Shown here piece by piece: positions 35,304 through 47,889 of a stretch of DNA of 64,000 nucleotides (positions are counted from its first letter, which is position 1; each line of letters opens with the position of its first letter). The notes beneath the pieces are model-generated. The model ran no database searches. It was not told where the DNA came from and saw nothing but the letters and a program-made list of their open reading frames with translations. A program made the translations under genes and the position numbers. The stretch comes from Rosellinia necatrix (lineage: Eukaryota; Ascomycota; Sordariomycetes; Xylariales; Xylariaceae), in NCBI GenBank assembly GCA_021209875.1, contig JAGYVD010000003.1, forward strand, positions 3,906,001 through 3,970,000, read 5' to 3'.

Positions 35304-36869
35304 ATTTCGACAACTGCCTCATGCTTTCCATGCTTTCATTTTCTTCACAATATACCCTTTTATCATTCAACGGCGCTTGCATTTCCGATTGGAAATAACC
35401 TCAGGCTTCAATATTCATCATGACGGCCGACCGACCGTGTGATGCCATGCGGATCCCTGCTACTATCAACGTTAGTTCCTGTTCTCCTAACTAGCATCAG
35501 CTTAACGCCACCACACCTGACTACGGCAAGGGTCATGGCTGGGTCTTGCTACGTCAACTGTGGATTGGGCACACTGCTCTAGGTGGCTTGAGATTTAAAA
35601 GCATAGCAGAAATATACGCAGGTCAAGCACAAAAGGATCATGTCCTTCATGGCGCCGATCACTTTTCTTTTCTTCGCCTATACATTACACTGATGCCGGG
35701 GTTTATTTCGCCGTCGGGGGTGTTCGCATTGGCGCGAAAAATATTTATGGAACGTTCCTGTTCAAGTTTTCTTGGTTTGGGTTCGGCGTAAAACTGGATT
35801 GACGCTCGTCATCATCATCATCATCATCTTTATTATTATTATTATCGGCCCGCTTCTTTCTTGCGTTTGAGCCCCGATATGGCTTCGCGGCCAGCAGATC
35901 CCGCCTTCTTTTGTGAGCTTTCGTTAAAAACATCATGGTGGCTGAAGGAAGGATGTCCATGGTCTGGGTCGTTTAGCCAGCGAGGTGGGTCGAACGGAGT
36001 ACGAGGTTGGTTGTGGCAGCGCGACATGCCTCCCCAATGTCGGGGGATTTGTGTTTGAAGCCACAAGACCATGCACCAACGGGGAAAATGTAGCACGACA
36101 TCATGATGGATGGAAATGGCACAGTATCAGCGAAGAGTGCTACTGAGGATATTCTAATCTATAGCTCACGGGCGCCCTCACCGGCTTATCATAAGTGATG
36201 AAAACAGAGCCGGAGGCAAAGCGCAAGCAAAGGCATGGATGGGGTTGACATGTTAATATCCATCAAATTATTCATGAGCGAGGTAATACGAAGTCAGTGA
36301 AGTAAATCGTCAAGCAAGTTGATCCCCGTCGTGTGGCTGATTCATATGGTATGGTGATATAGTTAGCGCTCAGTATATCTTTCGAATAATCGAAGCACTC
36401 ATTGGCTATACATACTGGGACCTATCCCACATGAATACCTATGTGGAGGAACCCTCCATCCTTCGAAGATACTAATAGTACGTGGCGTATTGAGCTCCCT
36501 TGGATCAACCGCCGGCAGTGTTTGGAGTTTCAGTAGCTGTAGTTATTAATGGTGCGGTGGCCATTATCGGTGCCGTTCCAGTATAGGTAGGTGCTCGATG
36601 GTGCCGTGTCTCTATGGGAGACAAGTTCCGAGGAGTTAAATTTAGCATTCCATGTTTCGATACCCAGGTAGCTCGGTTAGGGAGAAAAAGGGGGGAGGGG
36701 CTGCTCAATTAGCGCGGGGCAACCCCACCACTAGGCTGGGGGTCCGGGCTTTATTCAGTGGCTTTACGTGTCTCCCTTCTATGATAGCGACTTAAGTACC
36801 TATCTAAAGACGCGTCTTCTTCAGCCGTTCGATTTGATTTCCTTTGGTTGCTATTGCATACAAACAACG
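35304..36869. other. Intergenic, 1.6 kb
   Basis: No gene is supported. It holds a CAT/TTA trinucleotide microsatellite at about 35809-35845 and unremarkable sequence around it. The last 150 bases would include the thymidylate synthase promoter. Confidence 0.5.
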
Positions 36870-37959
36870 ATGGCTACCGAGCCGGTACAGGGATGCGAAG
36901 CATCGCCTTTGTGCAACACCAGCAAGGCGAATGGCGATGCACCATCGAAAACCAGACATGCAGAGTTGCAGTATCTGGACTTGGTCCGAGAGATCTTGAG
37001 AGACGGCGAGCATCGCCCCGACAGGTACGAACCCATGCTCGTTAAAGTCATCTTACTTGTCTAGTTCTGTATTTTCCTTATGCTTAGGTATTTGCAGGAC
37101 CGGAACTGGCACGTACTCGATCTTCGCGCCAGCACCGCTCAAATTCTCGCTCAATGAAAATGGCCAGCCAATCCTGCCACTTTTGACGACGAAGAGGGTG
37201 TTTCTTAAAGCCGTGGTCGCCGAGCTGCTATGGTTTATAGAGGGGAATACATCATCCGCGGCATTGTCGGAAGCCGGGGTCAAGATTTGGGATGGTAACG
37301 GATCACGCGAATTTCTAGACAGCGTCGGCTTATCGCATCGTGAGGTTGGTGATCTGGGTCCCGTCTACGGATTCCAGTGGCGGCACTTTGGCGCCGAGTA
37401 CATAGATGCGCGGTCCGACTACACGGGCAAGGGCGTTGACCAGCTCGCCGAAGTCATCCACAAGCTGCGGGACAACCCCTACGATCGCCGCATCATCCTC
37501 AGCGCTTGGAACCCGGCCGACATGAAGAAGATGGCCCTGCCGCCGTGCCACATGTTCGCCCAGTTTTACGTCTCTTACCCGCGCGCGGAGAAGAACGGGA
37601 CACCGTGCCAGGACGGCGGGGGGAGGCAGGGGCATCTGCACTGTCAGCTGTATCAGCGGTCTTGCGACATGGGTCTCGGCGTGCCCTTCAACATCGCCAG
37701 CTACGCGCTACTTACTCACATGATCGCACACGTCTGTGAGCTGGTCCCCGGCAGCTTGACGCACGTCATGGGAGATGCCCACGTGTACTGTGACCATGTC
37801 GATGCGCTTAAGGTACAGCTCGAGCGGGAGCCGCGGCCGTTTCCGACGTTGGAGATCGCGAGGGAGAAGGGCGGAAGCATCGACGGGTGGAACGTGGAAG
37901 ACCTCGTCGTCAAGGATTACAACCCGCACAAGACGATCGCGATGAAGATGTCGGTCTGA
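36870..37959 (+). CDS. CDC21: Thymidylate synthase
   Basis: Two exons, 36870-37024 and 37098-37959, join through a split Arg codon (AG|G) to 338 residues. The product methylates dUMP to dTMP using 5,10-methylenetetrahydrofolate, the only de novo source of thymidylate. Family landmarks are all present: R-T-G-T-G-T after the junction, L-L-T-T-K-R-V-F near the dUMP site, E-L-L-W-F-I-x-G-x-T, the catalytic Cys202 in [20 protein letters not shown] for dUMP phosphate binding, and D-A-H-V-Y-x-D-H. The C-terminal Met-Ser-Val replaces the more usual ending with a small hydrophobic residue, as in many ThyA proteins. The first 50 residues are a variable extension. A single copy and complete motifs suggest an active housekeeping enzyme. 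Confidence 0.96.
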
Positions 37960-39375
37960 GGCGTGGTGGCCCCAGCCACGGCTCATTTCTATTTTTAGCT
38001 CCACACCTACGAAGACAGGTAGTTATACGATACTGTAATACGGGCATGGTTATTGGATGTGACTAGATAGATTATCGTGAGGAAGAGCAGGCACCTGATT
38101 CACATGAGCCAGATAGAAGTTATAATGATACCAGCTTTCACGATCACGCATGGTACTCCATCTCAAATCGGAACGGATGAACTACCTAGGTAGTTATGAC
38201 TCTCCAGGTAGAGGTTTGGGTAGATGAGACCGCGTAGATCCATGATTCTTCAGGTGATAGCTCAGGCAGGCACAGGGAGTGATCAATACTCTATCATAAA
38301 TGCTTGGTTTTATGCATTCTCTATTGAATTGATACTCCAAGATAAGCGTTCGCGGTGAGCGAACGAGCAATTTGAGTACCTATTCCCCTTAGTAGTCCCT
38401 AGACAAATGCCACACATGCTACGCTAGGTATCTAACCATACCTACCTACTACTTGTAATATGCCCAATATGGGTATCTCATCGACTGGGCGTCTGAATGT
38501 ATGAAGGGGCGAATTGGTGTTCGCCATATACACTAGGTACCTAATTCTCCCTGCCCTCATCCATCATGCTGTACTTTCTGAATATAGATAAATCTCATTC
38601 TTGGAACTAGGTACCATAACTCAACCATCAACATACCTAGGTAGCATTGGGGAGGTATTTTGTGTTCGAATCTCTGAGACACTTCGCCTAAATTCGCAAT
38701 TCGAGTAACTTTCTACCAAAGTTAACGTGCTGTTAAGTAGGCAGGCAGGTAGGTAGGTACCTACCTGACAGTTAGGTAGTTACTGCCTACTGTATATGGC
38801 CCGCTTCTAAAATAAGTTCTTATTTCTTATAGGCAGTAACTACCTACCCCCCAGCAACGATAACTACTACCTACTTACCTACCTAAGTAGGTAGTTGGTA
38901 CCTTTAGGTAGTAAACCACTAGCAGCTGCCAGGTGGTGACTTGACGCATAAAGTCGGTCAATGCAATCGCGATGCACAGGCTTCTGCCAGCTATGCTCGA
39001 AACAGGTCAATGCAACCCAAAACGCGGGTTGATTGGCTGGTTTAATGGCCGATACGTCGCTCCTAGCGCCCCTAGGCTCATATCGGGATGCCCCACAGCC
39101 GTCCCCACTCTCGGTTTGGGGCATTTTTCGGTCGATAACCTGTTGGATAGCTGCCTAGGTAAAGCCACCCAACCTCCCCTGCTCCATCTCTCTTCCGTTA
39201 AGCACAAATCTCGCCCCTTTATCCTCCAAAACCCGCGACTCTCCTCGTTTACACGCTTAGGCCCTGAAATTCATTCAATCGGCAGAGAACAATCGCATTT
39301 CGCGCCGCGCGAGCCGATATTCGACGTTGCATTGCCCGATTCCCTCCCGGATAAACTGCCCGTCCTCTCCTCACC
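37960..39375. other. Intergenic, TAGG-rich
   Basis: This is a 1.4 kb gap before the CENP-B-type gene. TAGG/CCTA tracts at 38735-38790 and 38845-38915 dominate. The 200 bases upstream of the ATG are C-rich. No gene is supported. Confidence 0.55.
38735..38915. repeat. TAGG/CCTA tracts in both orientations
   Basis: Two clusters of AGGT and ACCT units, separated by about 60 bp, form large imperfect inverted repeats. Confidence 0.8.
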
Positions 39376-40857
39376 ATGAGCGACGTGTCCACGGCTGCCG
39401 CTGCTGTTGCTTCTTCCATCGGCGTCCCTCAACATCAACACCAGCAGCACCAGCAACACCAGCAACATCAGCAACATCAGCAACATCAACAACATCAACA
39501 ACATCAGCAACAACAGCAACAGCAGCAGCAGCAACAGGTGCAGCAACAGGTGCAGCAACAGGTGCAACAACAGCAGCAGCAAGTGCATCACCACCCTGCT
39601 CCCGAGAACAACAACAGCCTGCCCGTCGAATTCAAGGACGATGTCGACGTGGACGTGGATGTTGGGGTAGACGTCGATGTCGACGACAGCAACACCAGCA
39701 ATTCTAACATTAACCCCGAACTCACCCCCAACGCCAGTCTTCACGCGAATGTCGATCCCGGCCTGACCAGCCTCGCTGGCCTCGCCAACAACGAGGGCTC
39801 ACCGCCCTCCGGCCATACCCCCAAGGAGCGGCACTCGCTGACCCTCGACCAACGACGCGCTCTCCGCCGCTGGGCTCACTCCCAGACCACTCGCCCCTCG
39901 CACAAGGCCTGCATCGAGTGGTTCTTCAGCCAGTACGGCCAACACGTCAGCCAGTCCACCATCTCGCATTCCCTCTCGCCCAAGTACGCCCGCCTCGACA
40001 ACGATAGCCAGTTCAGCGGCTCGCGTCTCCGTTTCGGAAATTGGCCCGATGTCGAGAAGCTCGTCCTCCTCTGGCATGGCCAAGTAGTCGCATCCGGTCG
40101 CAATCCCTCGAACGAAGAGCTGGCCGAGAAGGCAAAGGCCATTTTTCAGCAGCTCCCTCGCTACAAGGACGAATCCGCACCTGAATTTTCACCTGGCTGG
40201 ATCCATCGCTTCAAGAAACGCTACGGCCTTCTCATTAGGCGCCAACGCCGTCATGGTAGTGCGCCCAACCCTGCTGATGACATACCTTATTTAATTGATG
40301 CCGTCCCTCGCTTCATGACTATCAGTGCCGAGACTAGCCCCGCCGCCATCCGCGATGCCGTGCTTCGTGTCGTTGGTGTAGAAGCCAGCTTGACAACCTG
40401 TGCTCGTGTTCGTGACGAAGTTATTCGCCGAGTCGAGAATCCACCTATTCACCCAGGCCTTACCGGCGCACCTCCCCCCCCGCCCGAATCTGATGCCTTC
40501 GCAGAGGCCGAAGACCCCGAAGTCGTTCTACAGAACGCCCTACGCCAGATGCAACAAGAAGAAGCCGAGGCTGAGGCTGAGGCTGCGGCAGTCCGCGAGC
40601 AGAGAGACCGTCAGGAACAAGGGCTTCCACCCATTGCGCCAGGCCTCAGTACACCTGGCCCGGGTTCTGCCCGAAACAACGCTAGATTTACCCCAGGCGG
40701 TCCCGACGAGCATTCCTTGACCCTTACTCCAATATCGAGTGGCCAGGCCATGTCTAGTACTGACCGACCCCTCCGCTGTCCCTTTTGTGTCAACCAGCGT
40801 ATGCTCCGCACTATTAAAGAGGCAGTAGAGCACATGAGTACCCACGTTGTTGTTTGA
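39376..40857 (+). CDS. CENP-B-type HTH DNA-binding protein with C-terminal zinc-finger-like motif
   Basis: A single 493-residue open frame from the ATG at 39376. Residues about 18-75 are a His/Gln repeat encoded by CAR/CAY runs, followed by an acidic D-V-D-V stretch near 92-104. The CENP-B N-terminal helix-turn-helix spans about 152-210 (S-L-T-L-D-Q-R-R-A-L-R-R-W, then S-Q-S-T-I-S-H-S-L-S). The Tc5-type CENP-B domain follows at about 215-295 (N-W-P-D-V-E-K-L-V-L-L-W, F-S-P-G-W-I-H-R-F-K-K-R-Y). There is no DDE transposase domain, so this is a host gene derived from, or related to, pogo/Tc5-type transposases. Relatives such as fission yeast Abp1/Cbh1 bind centromere and replication-origin DNA. 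The C-terminus has C-P-F-C, 14 residues, then H-M-S-T-H, which fits a C2H2-type zinc-binding site. The role here is unknown. Confidence 0.85.
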   Translation: MSDVSTAAAAVASSIGVPQHQHQQHQQHQQHQQHQQHQQHQQHQQQQQQQQQQQVQQQVQQQVQQQQQQVHHHPAPENNNSLPVEFKDDVDVDVDVGVDVDVDDSNTSNSNINPELTPNASLHANVDPGLTSLAGLANNEGSPPSGHTPKERHSLTLDQRRALRRWAHSQTTRPSHKACIEWFFSQYGQHVSQSTISHSLSPKYARLDNDSQFSGSRLRFGNWPDVEKLVLLWHGQVVASGRNPSNEELAEKAKAIFQQLPRYKDESAPEFSPGWIHRFKKRYGLLIRRQRRHGSAPNPADDIPYLIDAVPRFMTISAETSPAAIRDAVLRVVGVEASLTTCARVRDEVIRRVENPPIHPGLTGAPPPPPESDAFAEAEDPEVVLQNALRQMQQEEAEAEAEAAAVREQRDRQEQGLPPIAPGLSTPGPGSARNNARFTPGGPDEHSLTLTPISSGQAMSSTDRPLRCPFCVNQRMLRTIKEAVEHMSTHVVV

Positions 40858-42419
40858 ACGACGAGCGACATCCAGCCAACAACTGGGTAGCTAGGACGAA
40901 GAGCCGATATGAGCCTATGTGATGCGTGCACAGATGGCGCAAGTGTACTTGTACGTTGTACGGAAAATTAAAAGACGAGGCGTGCCGAGTACGCGTTATT
41001 GACAAGAGGTCAAGGGTTACTGTTCTTATGGTTCGGGCGGTGCAACATGACCAGCTATTCTCCACGACTCTTTGTGATGAAAGCGGGTGAAAGGGCATGG
41101 TGGTTATTTTTCACCTTCTGTCCGGTTGCAACATTTACGGCTTTATAAAAACAGGAGTTTCTCTATTTGGTCTGCAAAATCGGGAGGCTTGGGGCTGGGA
41201 TTGAAAGCTGTATTTGTGAACAGGGTGGCAGGGTGGTCCATCCAGCGATGGTTTAATGAAGAGCGACGATAGCGAGACCCAGAAATGACACTAAGGCGTT
41301 AGCATTTTCTTCCCTTCCGTTGCAGAGCATACAGGTTTCCCGGTGGTGAAACCCTTCATAGTGTAATTCTAGTGCTACACAAGCTAGCAGATCAAACGAG
41401 CACCGCTTGCGGCCCTTGGCTCTATTGCGAACATATTCTTCCGCTATGGTTTCTGTTCTTCTTGGTGTGTACGCAAATGCCATGGAACCTCCCATCTACG
41501 AGGAGACTATCCGGTAGTTTACTTATCCATTGTATCGAGTATAGATTGGAGATGAAGTAACCCACGAGGTTGTGATCCGATTTTGGAAATGTTGATATGT
41601 AAAGGTGATACAACATGAACTACCTACTTTAATCACTAAAACCTAGTGGCTTGTCCACGGATCTATTGTCAACTTGAGCTCAAGGTTGTTCCCCTTTCAT
41701 GATGTGATCATATTTGTTTCTCAGTTGGCTTTGCCCAACTTGCCGCGTCGGTTGGAAGAAAAGAAAACCCTTGGCGTTGACAAGTAATAAGCCACTTGGG
41801 ATGAGCACTAGCAGTCTAGATCAGACCTTTATACAGTTGATGGAAGGTTTGGCTCCCCATCCCCCCCCCCACCCCACGTCCCCTTCCAGCTCTTAATTTA
41901 GTTTTTGGTGGTCGTGCTCGTTAAAATCTAAAAAGGCAGACTAGCTTCCAAAATGCTGCTCTAAAAGGCCTTTGATATCATGATTCGCAGTGCGAGCACA
42001 TGACTTCTTTTATGCCTGTTGATAATACCCAAAGCGCGCCACTAATAAACACCATCTTCCCACATCTTATTATATATATTCGAGTGATGCGGGTTGTGGC
42101 CCCTGTCACATTATCAACATTCGTCAAATGTATATGTTGAGTCGTTTTGTCCGTGACTTTGTCCCTTGAACTTGCCTTATAGGCCAACACATTTGAATCC
42201 AGTCCCAGCTATTAGCACAACCGTACGCCTCTCCCCCGAGAAGGGAAAAAAAAAACACCCGCCCGCTTGTAAAAACTCCAAACCAATCTGAAAGATAATC
42301 CAAGGAGTCGAAACGCCATTTCTATCGTTATTGTACAACATGCTCAAATCCCAAGTCGGGCAGTTCGTCCGAATATTGGTAAATAGTGCTTCGAATGATA
42401 AAAAATTTTCCAAAATCCA
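40858..42419. other. Convergent intergenic region
   Basis: This 1.6 kb lies between the 3' ends of the CENP-B-type gene and the Mid2-like gene. It has short open frames only, a C10 run at about 41862-41871 and an A9 run at 42246-42254. No gene is supported. Confidence 0.5.
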
Positions 42420-44043
42420 TCATAACCACATTAAATTCCGCCCCCGTTGCCGGTTCTGTTGCCACAGTGGGCGGTGACCACCATTTAGGGGCGATGATGA
42501 GCGTCGTTCTTCGTGTGCATAGTGAGGGTGATCCCGGAGTGGCGTACGATCGTCCTCAATATTTTCATCCGAAACTTGCCCTATGCCCGCGCTCGAGTAT
42601 GCCTGCGAGAAGTCGTCGATCTCCCGCCCATGGGACTCTTCGCGCTCCATCGACTGGTCCTCCTCCACTACCGGCGTCAGGCTACCCTTCGGCTGCTGCA
42701 TACCAACTGGCATGTATGCTGACTGATAGCGGAAAGGCTGCGAGAAACCATGGGAGGCGGTGCCCATATTCGGGGGTGCTGGGGCGGATCGCACGGGTTC
42801 GATTGGGCCATAGGGACCCGGCGGATGGAGGTTTGAAGGATTGTAGAAAGTCGATGAGGAGGCAGACTGTGTTTGCTCGAGTGGGCCATAGGGATCTGGT
42901 GGGGGTGGGTGTGAATCATGGCGGAAAATTGGCAAACAGGGCCCATCTTCATCGTGCCATGACGGTAACGGGGCGAAAGCGGCTCCGTGTGACTGTACTG
43001 GGCTGTTTCGGTGTTAGCTCAGCACTGCAAAGAATCTTCACGGGTTAAAAAAAAAAAATCGATACTCACTTGTTAAATTGCGTCGCCTGTGGCGCCGATG
43101 GCGTTGGCCCCGGCCCCTCGCGATGGTTGCGATTCCGTCGGCGCAGGCAGAAGACTCCCAGAGCTATTAACAAGATCACGGCGGCGGCGCCCCCAACCAC
43201 TCCACCTATGATAGCGCCGGTCTGGCTCTGTGGCTCAGGATCGTCCGATGTTGTTGGCGTGGGTAATATGGCCGTGGAGCTCGACGATGCCCCGTGCGTC
43301 TTTGACGAAATGATGTGAGAGGATGTGCTTGATGAAGTTTGAGACGACGACGACGACGACGACGACGTCGTAGATGAAATTGTGGACGTCGATTGAGAGT
43401 CGGTTTGGCTGGAACTCGTAGTCCCCGTAGACGGAACAGATCCTATCGTTGTGGGCGTTGCAAGCGAACTCGGGGACTGTGTCAACCTCATATCCACGGT
43501 CTCGATGCTCAGCGCCGTTGTGGCGCCCTCGGCCGACGTCTGGACGGTGGTGCCTAATCCCGATGCGGTTCCACATCCATATTGGAAATAGCCACCGGCA
43601 AAGTTGTTTTTGAAACACACGTCAGCGCCTTGACAGGTGTAGACATAAGGATCGATTTCGGTTTGCGCGTCGCTGTTCCTGTCAACGCAGTCTGTGAAAA
43701 CCCCTGTTGTGCATGCGCCGACGTTCGGGCAGCAGCCCACCACCGAGTTAGCGGCGACCAGCACGCAATGCGATCCCGGCGAACATGTTGCGGGTATGTC
43801 TGAATTGCCTCCTATGTAACCGCATATTGTGTTCTCCTGCCGTAATTGAAGATCAAGAGGATGCAACGGCCCGCTGGTGGGCGCTGGCGGGAAGGGGACC
43901 AGGTCCAGTTCGCGGAATGCGACGACCTTGGTTTGTCGCGGGAGCGCATGGCCATCGGTGAGGGTGAATATGGCGCTGAGGAGAAGAACGGCGGTTGCGG
44001 GCGGGAGGCGGAGGAAAATGTTACGGAGCCGTGGAGGAGCCAT
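42420..44043 (-). CDS. Mid2/WSC-like single-pass cell-surface sensor
   Basis: Two exons, 44043-43070 and 43002-42420, join through a split Asn codon to 518 residues. I chose the ATG at 44043 because it opens a good signal peptide (M-A-P-P-R-L-R, then a Leu/Ala-rich core ending T-D-G-H-A); the frame extends 31 codons further without need. The ectodomain has eight or more Cys, starting T-I-C-G-Y-I-G-G and including G-C-C-P-N, a layout seen in many fungal surface proteins. A Ser/Thr-rich stalk at about 165-265, partly encoded by a GAC/TCG trinucleotide run, should be heavily O-mannosylated. One membrane helix (about 281-306, G-A-I-I-G-G-V-V-G-G-A-A-A-V-I-L-L) is followed by R-R-R-N-R and a 210-residue Pro-rich cytoplasmic tail with repeated P-P-x-P-Y-G-P. 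This architecture matches wall-stress sensors, but the Cys domain is not a canonical WSC domain. Confidence 0.82.
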
Positions 44044-47000
44044 AGCGGCTCGATTCCTAGTTCCGCAGGCTTTGAGCCGTGACGGGATAGGATAACCAAG
44101 TTGCAGCAGCAGCGCGCCGGGAAGATGGTCAGGCAAGATTAGGATAGAACAAAAAGCACGGAGGGCCGGGAGGGAAGAAACATGAAACGAGTCCTTTGCC
44201 AGAGAAAACGAAGCGAAGTTTAAGGGTCACATCGGGATGGAGCAGCTGGCGCTGATGAGCCGGGGGTACAAGAATTGGTTGACAGGGCTGAGAGCCATGG
44301 ACGGGATGGGTGGATAACAAGATGGGTGGATAACGAGATGGGCAGGCGGATGGGCGGCAGACGGGCGGCGGACGAGTGAACGGCAGGCAGGTGAAGAAGA
44401 CTCTCCTTTGGGCTTTGGGGGGGATGGGGATGGGAGGGGGGGTGGGCACACCGTTTTGACTTTACTGTACAGCTCAAATACACACACATTCAATACACAC
44501 ACCCGATATATACACTCGATATACACATACATGCGTAGGTACTTACCTACTTACTTTACTTACCTAGATCCATACCTACCTTAGGTACCTACCTACCTAC
44601 CTACGTCCCAATATACCATGCCGATATACGCACGCATGATCTGTACCCGTGGCTGTGTGGTTTTAGCCGCTATCATTGCCGTCGTTGTCCTGGGGAAATC
44701 AACGGGGTTTTGCGGGGTCTCGAAACCTCAAAGCCTTGAAGTCTTGAGTTAGTTACCTCGGACTAGTGCTCTTGACGGTGTTATCCGTCAGGACTCGCTC
44801 TACTCTATATCGTCCATGGGTGGAAAATACGACAGTCGAAGTCACAGTCACAGTCACAGTCACCATGGTTCGATTGTCGGTATGTAATGAATAATGTTCA
44901 CTCAGCATGAACTCTCGTCTTCGTGGATGTGGGAGACGAAAACCAGCGGCCTGGAGGCAAAAGAAAAAGATGGATGCCCGATCGGGTGGGTAGTGTGGCG
45001 GAAGCAGGCATTGCCACGACAGAAATACCAGACATGACGAAAGAAAAGGCTGGCTGGGTTCGTATTGACCACCCGGCCAGCGGCCCTGCAGGAGGGATGG
45101 ACGAGGATCTGGGAGAAGGGACCAACCATTCGTTTTCGTCGTCGCTGGTTGGTGGTTTGGACGGACAGGTTGTGACAGCAGACGCCAGAGATGTGCTATG
45201 GGCGCAGCGTGGTGGTGTAGGCTGGCAGGCCGGTCGCGAGACCAGGCCGGGTGGACAAGAGGACTAGACTAAACCTTAGGTGGTTAATCAACGCCTGGGT
45301 TGCCCTACCTGGAACCATGTAGCGGGCAGGGGCCGGCCCTTGTGAGATCAGGCCCTCGCAGGCATTTGTCCAAGATTTAACAAGAACGGTCCCGTCTCGG
45401 CGAGTAGATAGGCACCAACGAGATCGATCTCTAAGGCATTTTTACTTTTTATAGATGCCCCACCACCAATCAATGTGGGGGCCGCTGCACAGCACGATAT
45501 TCAGTACAGATATTCAGTACACAAGGTAGGTACCTAAGGTAAGGTACCTACCTACCTACCTAGTAGGTATGTAGGTGGTTATTGAGGTGCAAGAGTGCAA
45601 CGCAGGTAGTGTGCACAGCCACCCCTTTTACGTTTCCCTGTCTGTGTTGTTGGTTGCCCCCCCCCTTTACAGAGATCGCGGGATAGTCGAGCAAAGACCT
45701 GATGCACTGTTGCGAGGCGAGAATATCGCTCTCCGGTCGCGGGTACCCCAGTCGGTAACCGGCTTGAATACATAATCACCAATAACACCGTAAATTGTGT
45801 GAATATGCCACTTGTCGCTTTAATCCACCTCCGACTCATATGCCTACAGCCGGCTGCAGGCAAGTGAAGCATTAACAACTTGTGTGGGGGCTGAGCCTAG
45901 TTACCTACCTAGTTACCCATGCTGACTCCTTTTTTAGGGTATAAGTCACTGGAGCTTGAGTGTTGATGCAGTTGCTTGTCGTGGCTACTTTCCATAAACC
46001 TACTTTGTTGCATGTAGTGTAGTAATATTGTGTTTACCGAGTATCTGTAGGCGCTATCACTTATTGAGGGGCAACGTCTTTTCATAAGAATATATTGTTT
46101 TTTTTTTTTTGTTTAATACTATGCCAATATCATGTGAACTAGGTTTTCTTTTTCTTCTTTCTAATGTCATGGGGCATTGAAACTCTACACAGTCTCAAAC
46201 TTAATTGTTTTACCTGCCTAAATATATAATTATGCCAGTCATAAGGTGTAAAGCACAGCATGGCTGTAACATAGGCAGTATGTAGCCTAAGATAGACCCC
46301 TTCCCTTAAAAGTACCTAGGTACGTTACAACGTTTATGTCTTCCTCGCTGAGTATCAACTGTGAGAGAATAATAACAAGAATTCTAAAATTCCAGAACAG
46401 AGGAAGAAGCTGCAGTACAGCTTCGAAGGGGATTCAAATAAACGGATCAAAAATATCCCATCTTGAACGGCAATCGCTTTTGAACCTGACTGGATATATA
46501 TACAACCTTAGCGGGATCCTTATGACCTCATCTTGAACTAAGCAGAATGAGTTGAAATGATAGTGACCACATACTTTCTGCGGTTGGCAATACGAATGCA
46601 GCGGTGTATGTTGAGGCAAGCCCAAACCCTCCCAACGCATGCGAGACAATGTCTAGACGCAATGTAGAGTTCTATAGTAAAAGCGGGGAGGATAATATAT
46701 TGTAAAATATTCCTGTCCTAAGCGCTCGCTCACGGTAGGTCAAGTCTATCCGACCGACCTACCTAGGTCGTGTGATGTGGTCCTGACCTGGAGCGGAGGC
46801 GTTATCTCGGTCACGACCTAAGCGCCAATTCTAATGGCATTACGGGCTGTTATTACCCTACTTAAGTCCTTACTCAAGACACCGACTCAAGTTTCGAGTT
46901 TTGAGGCGTGCTGCCAATACGAACTAACGCAGTGCTGCATACTAGCGCCCTGAGACGTGGTTCGGGAGGCATTAGGCACCTAACAAGGACTTAGTAGTTG

Positions 47001-47889
47001 ATGATAGGCTCGGGTTCGGCTTAAGGATCAGCACTGATTTGCTCGTGTTGTAGTAGACGCCCAACAACGGAGAAAGACGTAACCCACTTCACAAACATCA
47101 AGTTAATTGATATGGGCGATGCCTCGGTAGGGACTCGATCTTCACACAGACTAGGCCCATCCAGGGTGGCCCGCTAGATTACATACCTAGGTAGGTAGAT
47201 AGTGTAGGGTACCTAGGATAGGTCCTAGGTTAAGTGTACATACCGAATCGGCTTTTATTCGCCCTATCCTCCCCCTTCTTCGCGAAATCTGTGATGAAGC
47301 TAAAGAAAGTATATGCATTCGATTTCACCTATTCATTCTTAGACCAACAAGCAATGACCTAGGTTGTTACTTAGGGACCTTGGTTGGGGGTAAATAAACG
47401 GTTGAACAGCCTACTCAGGGTGTAGGGTCTCAAACACGCTCTAGTTGTAGGAGGTATGTAGTACCACATACTGACTTACCTTACCTACCTAGGTACCTAC
47501 CTAGGTAGGTAGGTACCCGCCCACAATTAACTGCTTAGTAGGGCGGTATCGTCACACGACATTAGGCTAGGTAAGTACCCAGGTACACTAGGTCCCTAGC
47601 CTATCCACCTCCTTTAGCAGGTACACTAGGACGCAGCGAGTGTCGTGCTACCCAGGTTAGTGGCCGATGAAGACCACCTGAGCCCGCCACCTCGACAAGA
47701 CTCGGAATGATTATGAAACATTCAATTTCATTTTCGGTCGTCCTTCTGAAAAGGGGGCGGTCGACAGGTATACCGTGCCCGACGAATGAGCCCGTTGGAA
47801 GATTTTTATAATTTATCCTGGCACCCGAGTCCTCTTCAGCCGTCGGGCGAGACAGAAGCATAATCAGAGATTAATCGAGATTGATCGAG
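44044..47889. other. Divergent intergenic region, 3.8 kb
   Basis: The region lies between the Mid2-like gene and the channel gene, both transcribed away from it. TAGG/CCTA tracts occur at 44555-44607, 45520-45580 and 47475-47525, and also singly near 45900, 46315 and 46760. There is a CAGTCA repeat (four units) near 44840-44862 and T-rich DNA near 46100. A 114-codon frame at 44923-45267 has no family match and is not proposed as a gene. Confidence 0.5.
47475..47525. repeat. Palindromic TAGG/CCTA tract
   Basis: Reads CTTACCTACCTAGGTACC followed by TACCTAGGTAGGTAGGTACC, a nearly perfect self-complementary array about 370 bp upstream of the channel gene. Confidence 0.85.

Noticed and set aside
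39271..39744. A 157-codon minus frame with long Leu runs
   Set aside because: It is the antisense of the His/Gln (CAR/CAY) repeat in the CENP-B-type gene, not a membrane protein.
44923..45267. A 114-codon plus frame upstream of the Mid2-like gene
   Set aside because: No domain, no splice support, and polar translation without conserved-looking features; it lies in a promoter region.
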